DNA from: Tricholomella constricta
Lineage: Eukaryota > Basidiomycota > Agaricomycetes > Agaricales > Lyophyllaceae
Direction: 5' to 3'
Length of the DNA stretch: 64,000 nucleotides
NCBI GenBank assembly: GCA_013368375.1
Contig: JAACJP010000026.1
Span: 496,001-560,000, forward strand
Positions 55,241 to 64,000 of the stretch are shown here, piece by piece (position 1 is the first letter of the stretch; each line of letters begins with the position of its first letter). Below the pieces are notes generated by a model. It saw nothing but the letters and a program-made list of their open reading frames with translations. It made no database searches and was not told where the DNA came from. The translations under genes and the position numbers were made by a program.

Positions 55241-55563
55241 TCCAGTAAGCAGTGAGAGTTTATCTGGTCTTCCGTTCGTTCACAGAATCTCCGAGCTTCA
55301 AATCCGCTTAGAGCGACCGCATGGACTTGACTCGTTGAGGCCCGTTCCGCTATCCTTGATGGAAGGGCGTTTTGCGTAATACCTGTTGCCCTGAAAGTTA
55401 AGCTGTTACTGTTTGGATGAAAAAATGTGTCTTGACCCATGATAATTTCCATGGATTGGGACGTTAGTAGAACTCATGCCGTCACGGTGGCGGTTTGAGT
55501 CAGTGATCGCGCTGTTTCATTTACAGGCCTTTGACAAACAGTTTACAGCAGGTGCTGAATCTA
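55241..55563. other. Junction region before the transposon block
   Basis: Contains the F-box fragment at 55270-55345; otherwise nothing recognised. Confidence 0.5.
55270..55345 (+). repeat. Short third copy of an internal piece of the duplicated F-box gene
   Basis: About 70 bp, same strand as gene B, matching gene B around 52676-52745 (coding HRISELQIRLERPHGLDSL). It lies right next to the broken low-complexity gene copy. Confidence 0.8.
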
Positions 55564-55589
55564 CAGTTGCGGACAGCCAAACACGACAA
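55564..55589 (+). repeat. Left terminal inverted repeat, 26 bp
   Basis: Begins CAGTTGCGGACAGCC and ends CACGACAA; preceded by TA. Exact reverse complement of 59952-59977. Confidence 0.8.
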
Positions 55590-56005
55590 AATTATTGGTC
55601 GAATTATCAGCACCGCCGCAAACAACTGAGAGCTTCAAAAACAGTCAGAACACGTACCTACACGCCCATTCGGTTCAGACGTAAGAATTACATTCGGGCC
55701 AGACATTGCCGGACAATCACAGCGACATCCGCCAACATCTGACCCGGATCCGCCTGAGCCCAACAGTCAAAACCCAGGATAGTTAATTGAGAGCGATGTC
55801 TCGCTGATATTACTGGAAATGTGAGTAATATATCCTCGCAGAGGCATCGGGGAGGTAAATTGTAGCTTTGCTTGTCGCCGGGAAAATGCCTGTCAGTTGT
55901 ATGAGGTTATGTTTGCACAAGACATTTTTGATATCAAGAATACTTTTTGATTGGGTTCAAGAACGGTTGATGATACAATTGACCGTACGATAAGTTGTAA
56001 TTATG

Positions 56006-56077
56006 CTATGGAGGGTGGCAGCAGGAGTAAGAAATGATATTATACTATGGAGGGTGGCAGCAGGAGTAAGAAATGAA
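56006..56077. repeat. Tandem duplication of a 39-bp unit
   Basis: Two copies of a unit beginning CTATGGAGGGTGGCAGCAGG and containing AGTAAGAAATGA, at 56006 and 56045. Confidence 0.85.
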
Positions 56078-56298
56078 CAAGATATACCCGATCGGCAGGT
56101 AGCGTCAACGCCGACAGGAACGCCAACGTCGATCCTGATGTTTCCAGAAGTGTCCGCCCAGTTGATAGTGAGGTTTCCGAACGGCGTGATAAGATCGAAC
56201 GAAAGAGCGAGTAGATTGTGAATCTGACGGTATCCTGAGAGCCTGATCAGTGGAGAATGAGAGGTAGGTCTATCAGAGATACTAGGCCGGCAACTCAC

Positions 56299-56618
56299 TA
56301 GCTTGAACAATTTTTTCCCTCAGCACACCGCCGTACGCGAGGTCGAGGCACTCATACGGGGCCATCTCCCAGCCCTCAATCTCCTCGCGCTCCTCATAAT
56401 CCAGTGTGGGGTCGATCTCCGGCTCGCCCGCCCATGCATTGCGGGAATAGCGGTAGGCGTGGAACAGCGCCTGTGAGAAAAGCGACGGGTCGACGCCGCT
56501 GTCAGTCCATCCCCCGACGCCGTCTGCAACTCCAAGCGAAACGCCCTGTGTTCACGAGAAGTGGTAAGTTCAAAGGTGGTGAAAGGCGACGGAGAGCACG
56601 TACGGAGTTGTTCCGCAT
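56299..56618 (-). pseudogene. Fragment of a PTC7/azr1-type PP2C phosphatase gene
   Basis: Two exons on the minus strand, 56618-56604 (MRNNS) and 56545-56299, separated by a 58-nt canonical intron. The translation has GVSLGVADGVGGWTDSG, VDPSLFSQALFHAYRYS, and PYECLDLAYGGVLREKIVQAS. This is the N-terminal half of PTC7-family PP2C phosphatases, including the metal-binding ADGVGG motif. At the next expected exon (SSTAC...) the sequence changes to unrelated protein, and no convincing upstream exons were found. Only the first part of the catalytic domain is present, so the fragment cannot be active. It lies inside the TIR element, which suggests capture of host sequence. Confidence 0.8.
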
Positions 56619-57447
56619 CTGCACAAGACGGAAGGGTCAGTGGGGTTGACTGATTCTCCTTCCCTGATGGATATTCGGTAACAGTTTTGCGCTACCATAA
56701 AGGGTTTTCTTCGAGACAGTCCTGTGGAAAGATTAGATATGCAAGTGACTCGGTGTCAAAAGGAAAGGGACTACAAACCACAAGGACCTGATTATTTGGA
56801 CCATGCTTTGAATGCACGTAGGCCGCAATCGAGAGCATGTCCATCGTTCGACGGCCCGGGGTTACGGGGGAGAAAAGTGAGAGGTCAAACATGGCATTAG
56901 CTGAGGAAGGAGAGCGAAAAATTGCTCAAAGTTCAACACCCAAATCACGTGGTCAAAATAATGGTCATTTTGAATACTTAAAATCCTGCCTGCGTCGAAT
57001 TACTGTTCCGTTGACATCTGCCATGAATCTCACTAAGAGATTCTTGCTGGACATTGACCCGAGCTGAACGTGAGGCATGGGTAGTAACACGGCATCGGGT
57101 ATCGTTCGAAGCATGGCTAGACAGTTCTGCCTTCTCCCGACAGGACATCTATTTTATAACACGAAACGACGTTTCAGGCACATTGAACTCGTTTGGTGGT
57201 GTAGAAGCTACCTGAAGACGTTTGTACGAGCCGTTTTGCCCAATTCAATTTTTTTTTTGAAAAACCCTCAAAAATTTGGCCACCCTCAAAAAAATTGGCT
57301 AAAATAATGAAAAAAAGCGGAATCGAGAGAACTCAGTCCGTAGCACATGAATCCGAAAGAAAAGAACACCATAGATTGTAATTGATCCGCAAAATAAATC
57401 AACATTTTCGCCTCTCAAGTGTTGTCTCCAGCTCAGTTAAACCTCAT

Positions 57448-59769
57448 ATGGCACGCGGCCGGCCTCCTAAACGTCCCAGACACACCGGAGGACTTCGAAA
57501 TCAGCAACCTCATGATGTTCGCGACCTTGATGATGATGATGAAATCTGTTTTTACTGCCGGTCAAGCTACACTACTGAGCTAAGGGGCAGGGCTATACTA
57601 AGCCAAATAATAGTAAAGTAAGTGGTGATGTGAGTGTGAATTTAAGCGGTGGATCTCGTAGTCTCTAAGTATCGGTGGTGCTGGTCTGGTGTTTGTGGAT
57701 GTGGGTTTACGAGAATGTAGTGGGGTGTTCGAATGTCGCTGAGGGTGATTACTGCATGGTTGGCATATGTGGAAGTATGTATAGGGAAGGGGATGAAAAG
57801 GAATAGAGTGAAAAATAATGATCAGGGGGCATAATGGATATTCGTGGCCCAGTCAGTCTCGCGGGCGCGTTCTCGAGGAGCATGCCTGTTGTGTTTCCCG
57901 CTACGTAGTGGTGGTGGTGCCGGTTTGCGACCTTGAGAACATGTCGAGCGATGATGCGAGCCTCGATCCTGAGTCCTGATGGAGCTCCTTTGGGAAATAG
58001 CGGAGGTGGAAAATGGAGAGCAGATGGCTGATGGGCCGGACTCAGATGTGGGGATGGAGGAGGATGAGGGGTGGGAGGATGAGGAGCTCCAGGAAAAAAT
58101 GGCTGCCGCTGGAAATGAAGGAGATGACCTCGAGGATGAACCATGGCTGCCATTCCATGTCAGAAGGAAGAAATTGAAAACAGGTAAAGTACATCACCAG
58201 AGAAGGAATACACACTGAAGAAAACACCCAGGACGATCTAAAGAATATGTTAAGGGTCCGGATGTCATGAGCAAGTCGGAACGCACGAGGAGGCGATATC
58301 GCAAGTCCACGCGAGGCCAAATGCTCACCTGTGTGTGCAGCCGACAGTGTCAACTGTTGCATGGCTCGCCTTCTTAGCCAGCAGGATGACTTCAAACACC
58401 AAAAATCTCAGCTTGAGATGTTGATCAAGGAAGCAGGACACGAGTGTATTTTTCTCCCAAAATTTCCCTGTGAACTGAATCCAATTGAAATGGTGCGTGT
58501 TCAACAAATCAAACTTTGAAATTAATTCTGATGTAATTTATCAAGTACTGGGGATGGGTCAAATATCGCTACAGAGAAGTTCCCAAGAAGACCTTTGCAG
58601 AGGCAAAGGAGCTGGCGGAGACAAACCTTAACGCGTGCCCAGACATCGTGATTCAGCATTTCATCAATCGTTCTTGGAGATTTATGAGCGCGTATCGGAT
58701 AGGTCTCACGGGTACGGTTGCCTGGGAGTCCAAGGTCTATTTTCAAATCCCGCTCGAATAATTTCGTGTCACCTCAAAGTATCTGAAGCTTCTACAATCC
58801 ACTACCGTGTAATATATGTACATATCTGGTCTTTGAAATGCTGGCAAATGATGGTTAGGTGCCTACAGATCGCTTTTGTATTTCTTCTCATGATTTTAGG
58901 GTATTTTGGGAGTCAATATGATCCTAACAAGATGTGAAAAAAAGGTGCAAGAGGCAACATGTAAATTACCCTCCTCCTTCTCTCTTGATGTTAGAGGGGC
59001 TAACCACATATACCTCACCTTCCTAGAGAGTGCCGCCCTCCAGCGACCTCGATGCGAGGTTTTGTTGCCAGCGAAGCAGGCCGTTTCCGGTTTTCATACT
59101 CCGCTCATGTGCCGGTCCAAGCCGTCAATACATATATCATCTCATTCTTACCTGTCGCTTGTTTTATTCTGTGATAGAAATGAGAGCTATCTACTCAATC
59201 CCACGAGTACCGTTTGAAAACAACCGCTGTTATAATTAACAGTCTCCCACTGTGTGTGAATCGGCACGTGAGCGGAGTCTGAAAACCGGAAACAAGTGAA
59301 CTTGCCTCCTGCTTTGCTGGCAAGAAAACCTTCGCGACGAGGTCTCTATACATAGGGCGGCACTCTCTAAAGAGTCAAGATAAATATGAATAGTCCCTCT
59401 AGCATCAGAAGGAGGAGGATTTTACATGGTAGATTTTGCACATTTTTCCAACACCTTGTCAATGTCATGTTGACTCCCAAAATACTCGAAAATCATGAGC
59501 AGAAGTATCGGTGCCATCTGTAAGTATCCACCCATCATCTACCAGCATTTCAAAGACCAGATATCCATATATTAAACACGGTGGTGAACTGCAGAAGCTT
59601 TAGACATTTTGAGGTCGACTGAATTATTTGAGTGGGATTTGAAAATAGACCTTGGACTCCCAGGCAACCGTACACGGGACAGGCAGCTGTGTGGGCCGTA
59701 CGCAAGCAGAAGCAGCATTGGCAAATCTCTCAGCAGGTGTTGATGTCTATCGAGGCTGTTCCAAACTGA
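57448..59769 (+). pseudogene. DDE transposase (LNPIE type), internally deleted and interrupted
   Basis: Recognisable pieces in order: MARGRPPKRPRHTGG (57448 on), an acidic region at 57979-58183, GRSKEYVKGPDVMSKSERTRRRY after an intron (58184-58231), NCCMARLLSQQDDF...SQLEMLIKEAGHECIFLPK with ELNPIEM (to 58492). After an intron (58493-58545) come YWGWVKYRYREVPKKTFAEAK, INRSWRFMSAYRIGLTG (to 58712) and, after a 960-bp insertion, QAAVWAVRKQKQHWQ to the stop at 59767-59769. The LNPIExxW motif is the third catalytic block of Tc1/IS630-type DDE enzymes. Between MLTC and NCCMARL most of the catalytic core is missing and the frame shifts, so no active enzyme can be made. Confidence 0.75.
58713..59672. 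mobile_element. 960-bp foldback element nested in the transposase gene
   Basis: Two inverted arms of about 406 bp (58713-59118) and 417 bp (59256-59672) enclose a spacer of about 137 bp. The outermost 39 bp of the arms, beginning TACGGTTGCCTGGGAGTCC, are identical; inner parts have diverged. A 6-bp duplication CACGGG flanks it (58707-58712 and 59673-59678). Removing the element and one duplication rejoins the transposase frame at LTG-QAAVWAV, which supports these exact limits. It has no coding capacity. Confidence 0.85.
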
Positions 59770-59951
59770 CTGAGTGTACCTTAGGCCTCACAGAGGTACA
59801 TAGAATTCGAAAATTTTCTCCCAAAAATTTGGCCACCTTAAAAAGTCATAATTTTCGTGAAGTAAGACCGTTTTTGGGCATTTCTCAACTCTCTGAGTCC
59901 GATTCTGAAGTCAGTTTCATGCCAAACAAAGCTGTTCAACCACAATCAAAA

Positions 59952-59977
59952 TTGTCGTGTTTGGCTGTCCGCAACTG
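59952..59977 (-). repeat. Right terminal inverted repeat, 26 bp
   Basis: Exact reverse complement of 55564-55589, followed by TA. Confidence 0.8.
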
Positions 59978-59979
59978 TA

Positions 59980-60981
59980 TTCTTACCAGAAAACCCAGTC
60001 TGCCGGAAGTTTATGTAAGCCTTCTGAGCTTCGATTTCGGCTTCCGTCGTCGTGGGATCCTGAACCGCAAATGAACGCGAACCGGCATGTCCTGGCGCGT
60101 TAAGGCACATGCGTACCTCGAGTCTGCAATGGATGGACTGCCTTATCAATATCCCTTCATTGGTAAATGACTGGCACATAACTTTAGTGAGATCTATGCA
60201 AGGAATGTGCTTCCTGGGCTGCACAACTTGATTAGTGCAAATTCCTCTCCCAAAATCTTCACATTACTCAACGGTTACGTCTGGTGAATATTCATGCATT
60301 GAAAGTTGGCGCGTGTTCAATCCTATGCATTGGCGCAATTTTTTTGAGCCCCCATATAGACGTGGACTTCATGTATAAATCCTGTAAATGAACAAATTAC
60401 CCACAGTGCAACTAGAAGTCATTTTTTCTCGGGTCAAATGCATTACTTAGAAGGTAAGGAAAACTGTAAATGACTACACAAGTGAAATTTATTTGCAAAA
60501 AGGTAGAGCCTGGACTCGGACACCAATAATACCCTGTTAAGTCACAATTAGGCTGTCCCAACCTTGATGAGTGTAAAATTTCAAACTCTCGAGGAGATGG
60601 AAGTGCGCTCCCATCGAGCTTGAACATGTATTTTGACGAGACATCGACAAAGAACACGACACGTTGCGGCGCGGCCTGAACTGAGCCAGTCATTGAAAGT
60701 CGCTGAGTTGCTTTCCTTTCGGGGATGTCTGACGGCTTCTCTGTCTGATGGCGCTTACAAAACTTTGGGCAGACTGGGTACCCCTCTTACCAGCAGGCGG
60801 CTGCTGGCTGCCATGACCGCACACATTCTGGAGCAACATTCAAGTTCAGAACCTGTTTTATGTTCAAGTTAAACTTTGCGCGCAACGGCCCTTGACCTCT
60901 GTATACCAGTGCGTTCATTAAAAGTTGCACTTCCAACTCGTGAACTCGAACTTCAAGCTTATAGCAATTCAAGCTTAGCGA
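59980..60981. other. Unassigned region with a possible minus-strand exon pair
   Basis: On the minus strand a frame ending FTNEGILIRQSIHCRLE meets a GTACGC donor near 60117. DPTTTEAEIEAQKAYINFRQ then follows a CAG acceptor near 60062 and ends at a GTAAGA donor right at the transposon border. This may be a gene into which the transposon inserted; no family was recognised. The rest holds nothing identifiable. Confidence 0.3.
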
Positions 60982-61167
60982 ATGTCCCTTGAAGGACTGG
61001 ATTCTCCATTTACCCATCTTCTGGGAACAAACTATGTTCCCGGGAAAACAGAAACTTGTCGCATTCGCAAAATTCTGTCCCAGCCTCTCAGTGAGATGTT
61101 CCGACTCGACACAGAGATCGACCGACTGCAGTCTGTGTTAGGGCAAGCCTTACAGTGGAGCGCTATC
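60982..61167 (+). pseudogene. N-terminal remnant of an F-box protein gene, cut by an LTR
   Basis: From ATG 60982 the frame reads SPFTHLLGTNYVPGKTETCRIRKILSQPLSE and TEIDRLQSVL. This is the leader that precedes the F-box in many agaricomycete F-box proteins (SPF.HLL.TNYVP...EI.RLQ). It then runs into an LTR at 61168; the F-box itself is not present in the window. Confidence 0.6.
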
Positions 61168-61516
61168 TGTTAGGGGAACACCTGTTTGGCGATCACGTGA
61201 CCATCCGATTCCTCGGACGAGCACGTGACCGACCGTTCCTCAGATGAGCACGTGACCATCCAAGCACCTGACTGTCCGATCGCGGTCCTGACCCCGACGC
61301 TCTGCCCCAAGCATCGGTGTACATACTTATAACTTCTTGTCGTTACCTCCCCTTCCAGCGCGCGCCCGATCCCGACGTCCGACATCCCGACGTCGGTCGC
61401 CCGACCTCGTGCCCGTGCCCTGAGCCACGAGGATTGGACAGCGTCGGGAACGTGTACATACACGCGCCGCTGCCCATCCGTTATCATTTACGTACCATAC
61501 ACCCCAGAGAGCCGGT
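61168..61516 (+). repeat. Truncated older LTR, plus orientation
   Basis: Begins TGTTAGGGGAAC like the neighbouring LTR but on the opposite strand. It follows that LTR closely from about 61280 (GTGTACATACTTATA, CCAGCGCGCGCCCGATCCC) to CACCCCAGAGAGCCGG, where it is cut by the younger element. Its first 110 bp contain three CACGTGACC copies not seen in the younger LTR. Confidence 0.75.
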
Positions 61517-62006
61517 GTTAGGGCGACCTCAGCTGCAGAGCTTAGTCGTGCTGACAGAGTGGAATCCAATGTTATATTATGTACAGTAGAGAGAGCGTAA
61601 GTAAACCTACCTGACAGAGGGGAATCCAATGAGAATAGAGTAAAGGATTCCCCCATGTCGGGAGGATGACTATATACGAATAAGATACGTGAGGGCCGGC
61701 TCTCTGGGGTGTATGGTATGTAAATGATAATGGATGGGCAGTGGCGCGTGTATGTACACGTTCCCGACGCTGTCCGATCCTCGTGGCTCAGGGCACGGGC
61801 ACGAGGTCGGGCGACCGACGTCGGGATGTCGGACGTCGGGATCGGGCGCGCGCTGGAAGGGGAGGTAGCGACAGGGATGTATAAGTATGTACACCGACGC
61901 TTGGGTCGGAGCGTCGGGGTCGGGGGCGCGATCGGTCGGGAGCGATCGCACGTGTCGGGGGACAGTCGGTGAGCGTCGGAGGGCGTGAACGGGCGTTCCC
62001 CTAACA
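61517..62006 (-). repeat. 3' LTR of the gypsy element (490 bp)
   Basis: In element sense starts TGTTAGGGGAAC at 62006 and ends CCCTAACA at 61517, so the termini are inverted. The sense strand contains GTGTACATACTTATAC as a possible TATA region. Confidence 0.85.
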
Positions 62007-62020
62007 TCACCCCCCCTTTT
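62007..62020 (-). other. Polypurine tract of the gypsy element
   Basis: Minus-strand AAAAGGGGGGGTGA directly abutting the LTR; the last three bases are the stop codon of pol. Confidence 0.75.
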
Positions 62021-64000
62021 GAATCGCAACGACTCGGTGCGGGGCCGCGGTGGCGAAGACGGCCGGGGATAACGTGAATATGCCACGAATGTGGCGGGCA
62101 GCGTCAGGGTTGTCACGGTGGTACTTTCGCACCAGATCGGGGGCGGCGACATTTTCGCGAGGTTCCCAAGAAGCTTCTTCGTAACCATAGCCCTTCCACA
62201 GGACCTTGTACTGTAGTTTTTTGCGGAAGGTTCGGCTATCGAGGATCTTTTCAACTTCGTAATGGGGTTCGTCATCGATTATGTCAGGGGGCGGAGGGGG
62301 ATCGGATCGACGACCTTCGATCGGATCAGCGACAGCGGGGATGAGCTTCACGACGTGGAAGACTGGGTGGATGCGCTTCATGGACTGAGGCAGCAGGAGG
62401 CGGTATGCAAGCGGGCCGACTCGCCTTTGCACGACAAAAGGGCCAAGGTAGCGATGCGACAACTTCTTAGACGGTCGGGTCGTAGAAATGTCGGTCACGT
62501 CCAAGTATACCTTGTCGCCAGGCTGGTAGTCGGGCGTTGGGGCGTGTCGCTGGTTGTAATACCGCTCCATGTCGTCTTTGGCCTTTGAAAGCGCTGCCTT
62601 GGCTTCCTCCTGTGCTTCCTTCATGCGCTCCACGAACTCGTTGGCTGACTCGTTCTTGGAAACGCCCCGACGCGGCTCAAAGCCCATGCGCGGATGCCGA
62701 CCAGTGTCAAGCATGAAGGGGGTCTGCTGCGTCGCCGAATGTACATGGTTGTTGTAACTGAATTCGGCGTCGGGCAGGAGATCCTCCCAATCGTTCTGGC
62801 GCTCATTGCAGAAGACTCGCAAGAACTGTTCCAGTTCCTGGTTGACACGCTCCGTCTGTCCGTCGGTCTGTGGGTGGTACGCCGTCGAGGCCGACAGCTT
62901 GATACCCAGAAGTCTGTACAGTTCGCGCGTGAACTCGGCGACGAACTGTGGACCTCGATCGGAGACGAATGCGTCAGGGAGACCATGCAGCTTCCAGACG
63001 TGGCGACGGTAGAGGTTCGCAGCTCCCAGGGCCGAACAAGTCGTGTGCGACGCGATGAAGTGCGCGCGCTTTCCGACCGAATCCACGACATTCATGATCG
63101 CGTCGTGGCCGTTGGACTCTGGAAGTTCGGTGATGAAGTCGACCGATACGACATTCCATCGGCCTTCGGGGATGGGAAGCGGCTGCAGCTGTCCGACGGG
63201 GAGTTGGCGGCGAGGTTTCGTGCGCAGACACATGTCACAGGTGCTGGTGTACGAACCGATGAAGCGCGACATCTGGGGCCACCAGTAGTTGCGCGACACC
63301 AGTTCGAGCGTCTTCCAGCGACCGGGGTGACCAGCGACCTTGGAGTCGTGGTGCTGCTCCACAATGCGTCGGCGAAGGTCTGGGACGTTCGGGACATAGA
63401 TCCGTCCATGGAACATGAGCAGACCGCCTTCCTCTCCCCACTCGCCAAAGCGAAGGGAGCGGCCAGCGATCTTGGATGCTTTGACCAGTTGCGCCGCTTT
63501 CGCGACCGCATCCTCCTGAGCTCCATCGCGATTGCCCTTGCGGATCGCTTTCAGCACATCATCCTCCTCTCCGACCAGTGCAAGGCCTTCAGTTGCACGA
63601 ACGGCGAAGAATTCTGGTTTGAGCAGCACGATGTTGGCGTTGTCGGCGCTTCCGTCGCCATGGTCGGGGCGACGCGATAACGCGTCGGGTTTGCCCATGC
63701 TACGGCCAGGACGGTGGTGGAGGGCGAAGTCGAAGTTAGCGAGGTAAAGCGACCATCGGGCTTGACGCCGATTGAGTTTCTTCGCGGTGAGGAAGTACTC
63801 AAGGTTCTTGTGGTCGGTCCAGATCTCCACCTTGTGCTTTGCGCCTTCTACGAAGTGTCGCCATTCCTCCAGAGACCGGATGATCGCCAGCATCTCTTTG
63901 TCATGGATCTCGTAGTTCCGCTCGACGGCGTTCAAGCTCTTCGAGTAGAACGCGACCGGGTGCCACTTGCCATCGCACGGCGACTCTTGCGACAGGACCG
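62007..64000 (-). CDS. Gypsy pol polyprotein, RNase H to chromodomain, partial
   Basis: About 664 residues in one open frame; the start lies beyond the window. Order: end of RNase H (HPVAFYSKSLNAVERNYEIH...EIWTDHKNLEYFL), then integrase with an HHCC zinc site (HHDSKVAGHPGRWKTLELV, CDMCLRTK). The catalytic residues lie in VDFITELP, FVSDRGPQF and HPQTDGQTERVN. A C-terminal chromodomain follows (YEVEKILDSRTFRKKLQYKV, WKGYGYEEASWEPREN). The chromodomain assigns it to the chromovirus branch of Ty3/gypsy, whose integrases target modified histones. No frameshift or stop is seen in the visible part. Confidence 0.94.
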   Translation of the reverse strand, partial: VLSQESPCDGKWHPVAFYSKSLNAVERNYEIHDKEMLAIIRSLEEWRHFVEGAKHKVEIWTDHKNLEYFLTAKKLNRRQARWSLYLANFDFALHHRPGRSMGKPDALSRRPDHGDGSADNANIVLLKPEFFAVRATEGLALVGEEDDVLKAIRKGNRDGAQEDAVAKAAQLVKASKIAGRSLRFGEWGEEGGLLMFHGRIYVPNVPDLRRRIVEQHHDSKVAGHPGRWKTLELVSRNYWWPQMSRFIGSYTSTCDMCLRTKPRRQLPVGQLQPLPIPEGRWNVVSVDFITELPESNGHDAIMNVVDSVGKRAHFIASHTTCSALGAANLYRRHVWKLHGLPDAFVSDRGPQFVAEFTRELYRLLGIKLSASTAYHPQTDGQTERVNQELEQFLRVFCNERQNDWEDLLPDAEFSYNNHVHSATQQTPFMLDTGRHPRMGFEPRRGVSKNESANEFVERMKEAQEEAKAALSKAKDDMERYYNQRHAPTPDYQPGDKVYLDVTDISTTRPSKKLSHRYLGPFVVQRRVGPLAYRLLLPQSMKRIHPVFHVVKLIPAVADPIEGRRSDPPPPPDIIDDEPHYEVEKILDSRTFRKKLQYKVLWKGYGYEEASWEPRENVAAPDLVRKYHRDNPDAARHIRGIFTLSPAVFATAAPHRVVAIQKGG

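Larger units (their letters stand above)
55564..59977. mobile_element. 4.4-kb TIR transposon (IS630-Tc1-mariner type) carrying host gene sequence
   Basis: Bounded by 26-bp perfect terminal inverted repeats beginning CAGTTGCGGACAGCC (55564-55589 and 59952-59977). Each end is flanked by TA (55562-55563 and 59978-59979), the target duplication of the Tc1/mariner superfamily. It contains a phosphatase gene fragment on the minus strand, a broken transposase with an LNPIExxW motif on the plus strand, and a nested foldback element. Sequence inside the ends is not otherwise inverted. It could also be two related elements whose outer ends happen to remain, so the single-element view is inference. Confidence 0.6.
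61517..64000 (-). mobile_element. Ty3/gypsy chromovirus retrotransposon, 3' part
   Basis: 3' LTR at 61517-62006, polypurine tract at 62007-62020, then the end of the pol frame on the minus strand, still open at the window edge. Inserted into an older LTR of the same family in opposite orientation. Confidence 0.92.

Noticed and set aside
57240..57300. Possible subterminal repeat of the transposase element (AAAATTTGGCCACC also near 59824)
   Set aside because: The two copies are direct, not inverted, and embedded in A-rich DNA, so they do not define element ends.
61168..62006. A single 839-bp LTR with 12-bp inverted ends
   Set aside because: An internal CCCTAACA/TGTTAGGG boundary at 61517 and the internal inverted homology show two LTR pieces in opposite orientation.

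Overview
This window looks like nuclear DNA of a mushroom-forming basidiomycete (Agaricomycetes). The genes have many short introns of about 45-65 nt with GT...AG ends. F-box genes are unusually dense. The AAA+ ATPase, the HGDLK-type kinase and the transposable elements are of types familiar from that group. No tRNA, rRNA, CRISPR or prokaryote-like operon was seen. Exon structures were derived by hand from splice sites, reading-frame phase and family conservation; no search was run.

Left part (1-8.7 kb): a HotDog thioesterase (5' end outside the window), a serine-rich protein, a glycine-rich stress-protein-like gene on the minus strand, a decayed stretch with a tandem repeat, and the Elongator subunit gene ELP6. 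At 8.95-17.0 kb lies a DUF7025-type AAA+ ATPase gene split inside an exon by a complete Ty1/copia element. That element has 302-bp LTRs differing at one visible base, a 5-bp target duplication, and a single 1502-codon gag-pol frame whose reverse transcriptase motif carries an Asp-to-Asn change.

Middle (17-37 kb): F-box gene, ribosomal protein eL8 gene with an ATG-only first exon, second F-box gene, TKL-like protein kinase, XPF/RAD1 repair nuclease, LENG1-like Cir_N protein, F-box/beta-propeller gene, another F-box-like gene, and a TPR-Fic gene resembling the AMPylase FICD.

Right part (37.6-64 kb): an F-box gene and its flank (37.6-40.5 kb) are present again in inverted orientation at 51.0-54.0 kb. 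A neighbouring low-complexity gene (40.8-42.35 kb) is present again as a broken copy at 54.2-55.2 kb. Two more F-box genes lie between. From 55.5 kb on, the DNA is nested transposons. A 4.4-kb element with 26-bp perfect inverted ends and TA borders contains a fragment of a PTC7-type phosphatase gene and a broken transposase. That transposase is itself interrupted by a 960-bp foldback element with a 6-bp target duplication. An F-box remnant then runs into an old LTR, which is cut by a younger Ty3/gypsy chromovirus in opposite orientation that leaves the window.

Housekeeping genes (ELP6, eL8, XPF, LENG1-like, FICD-like) are scattered singly among eight F-box-type genes and the repeats, so the window is a mixed core/accessory region. 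It has no pathway cluster.
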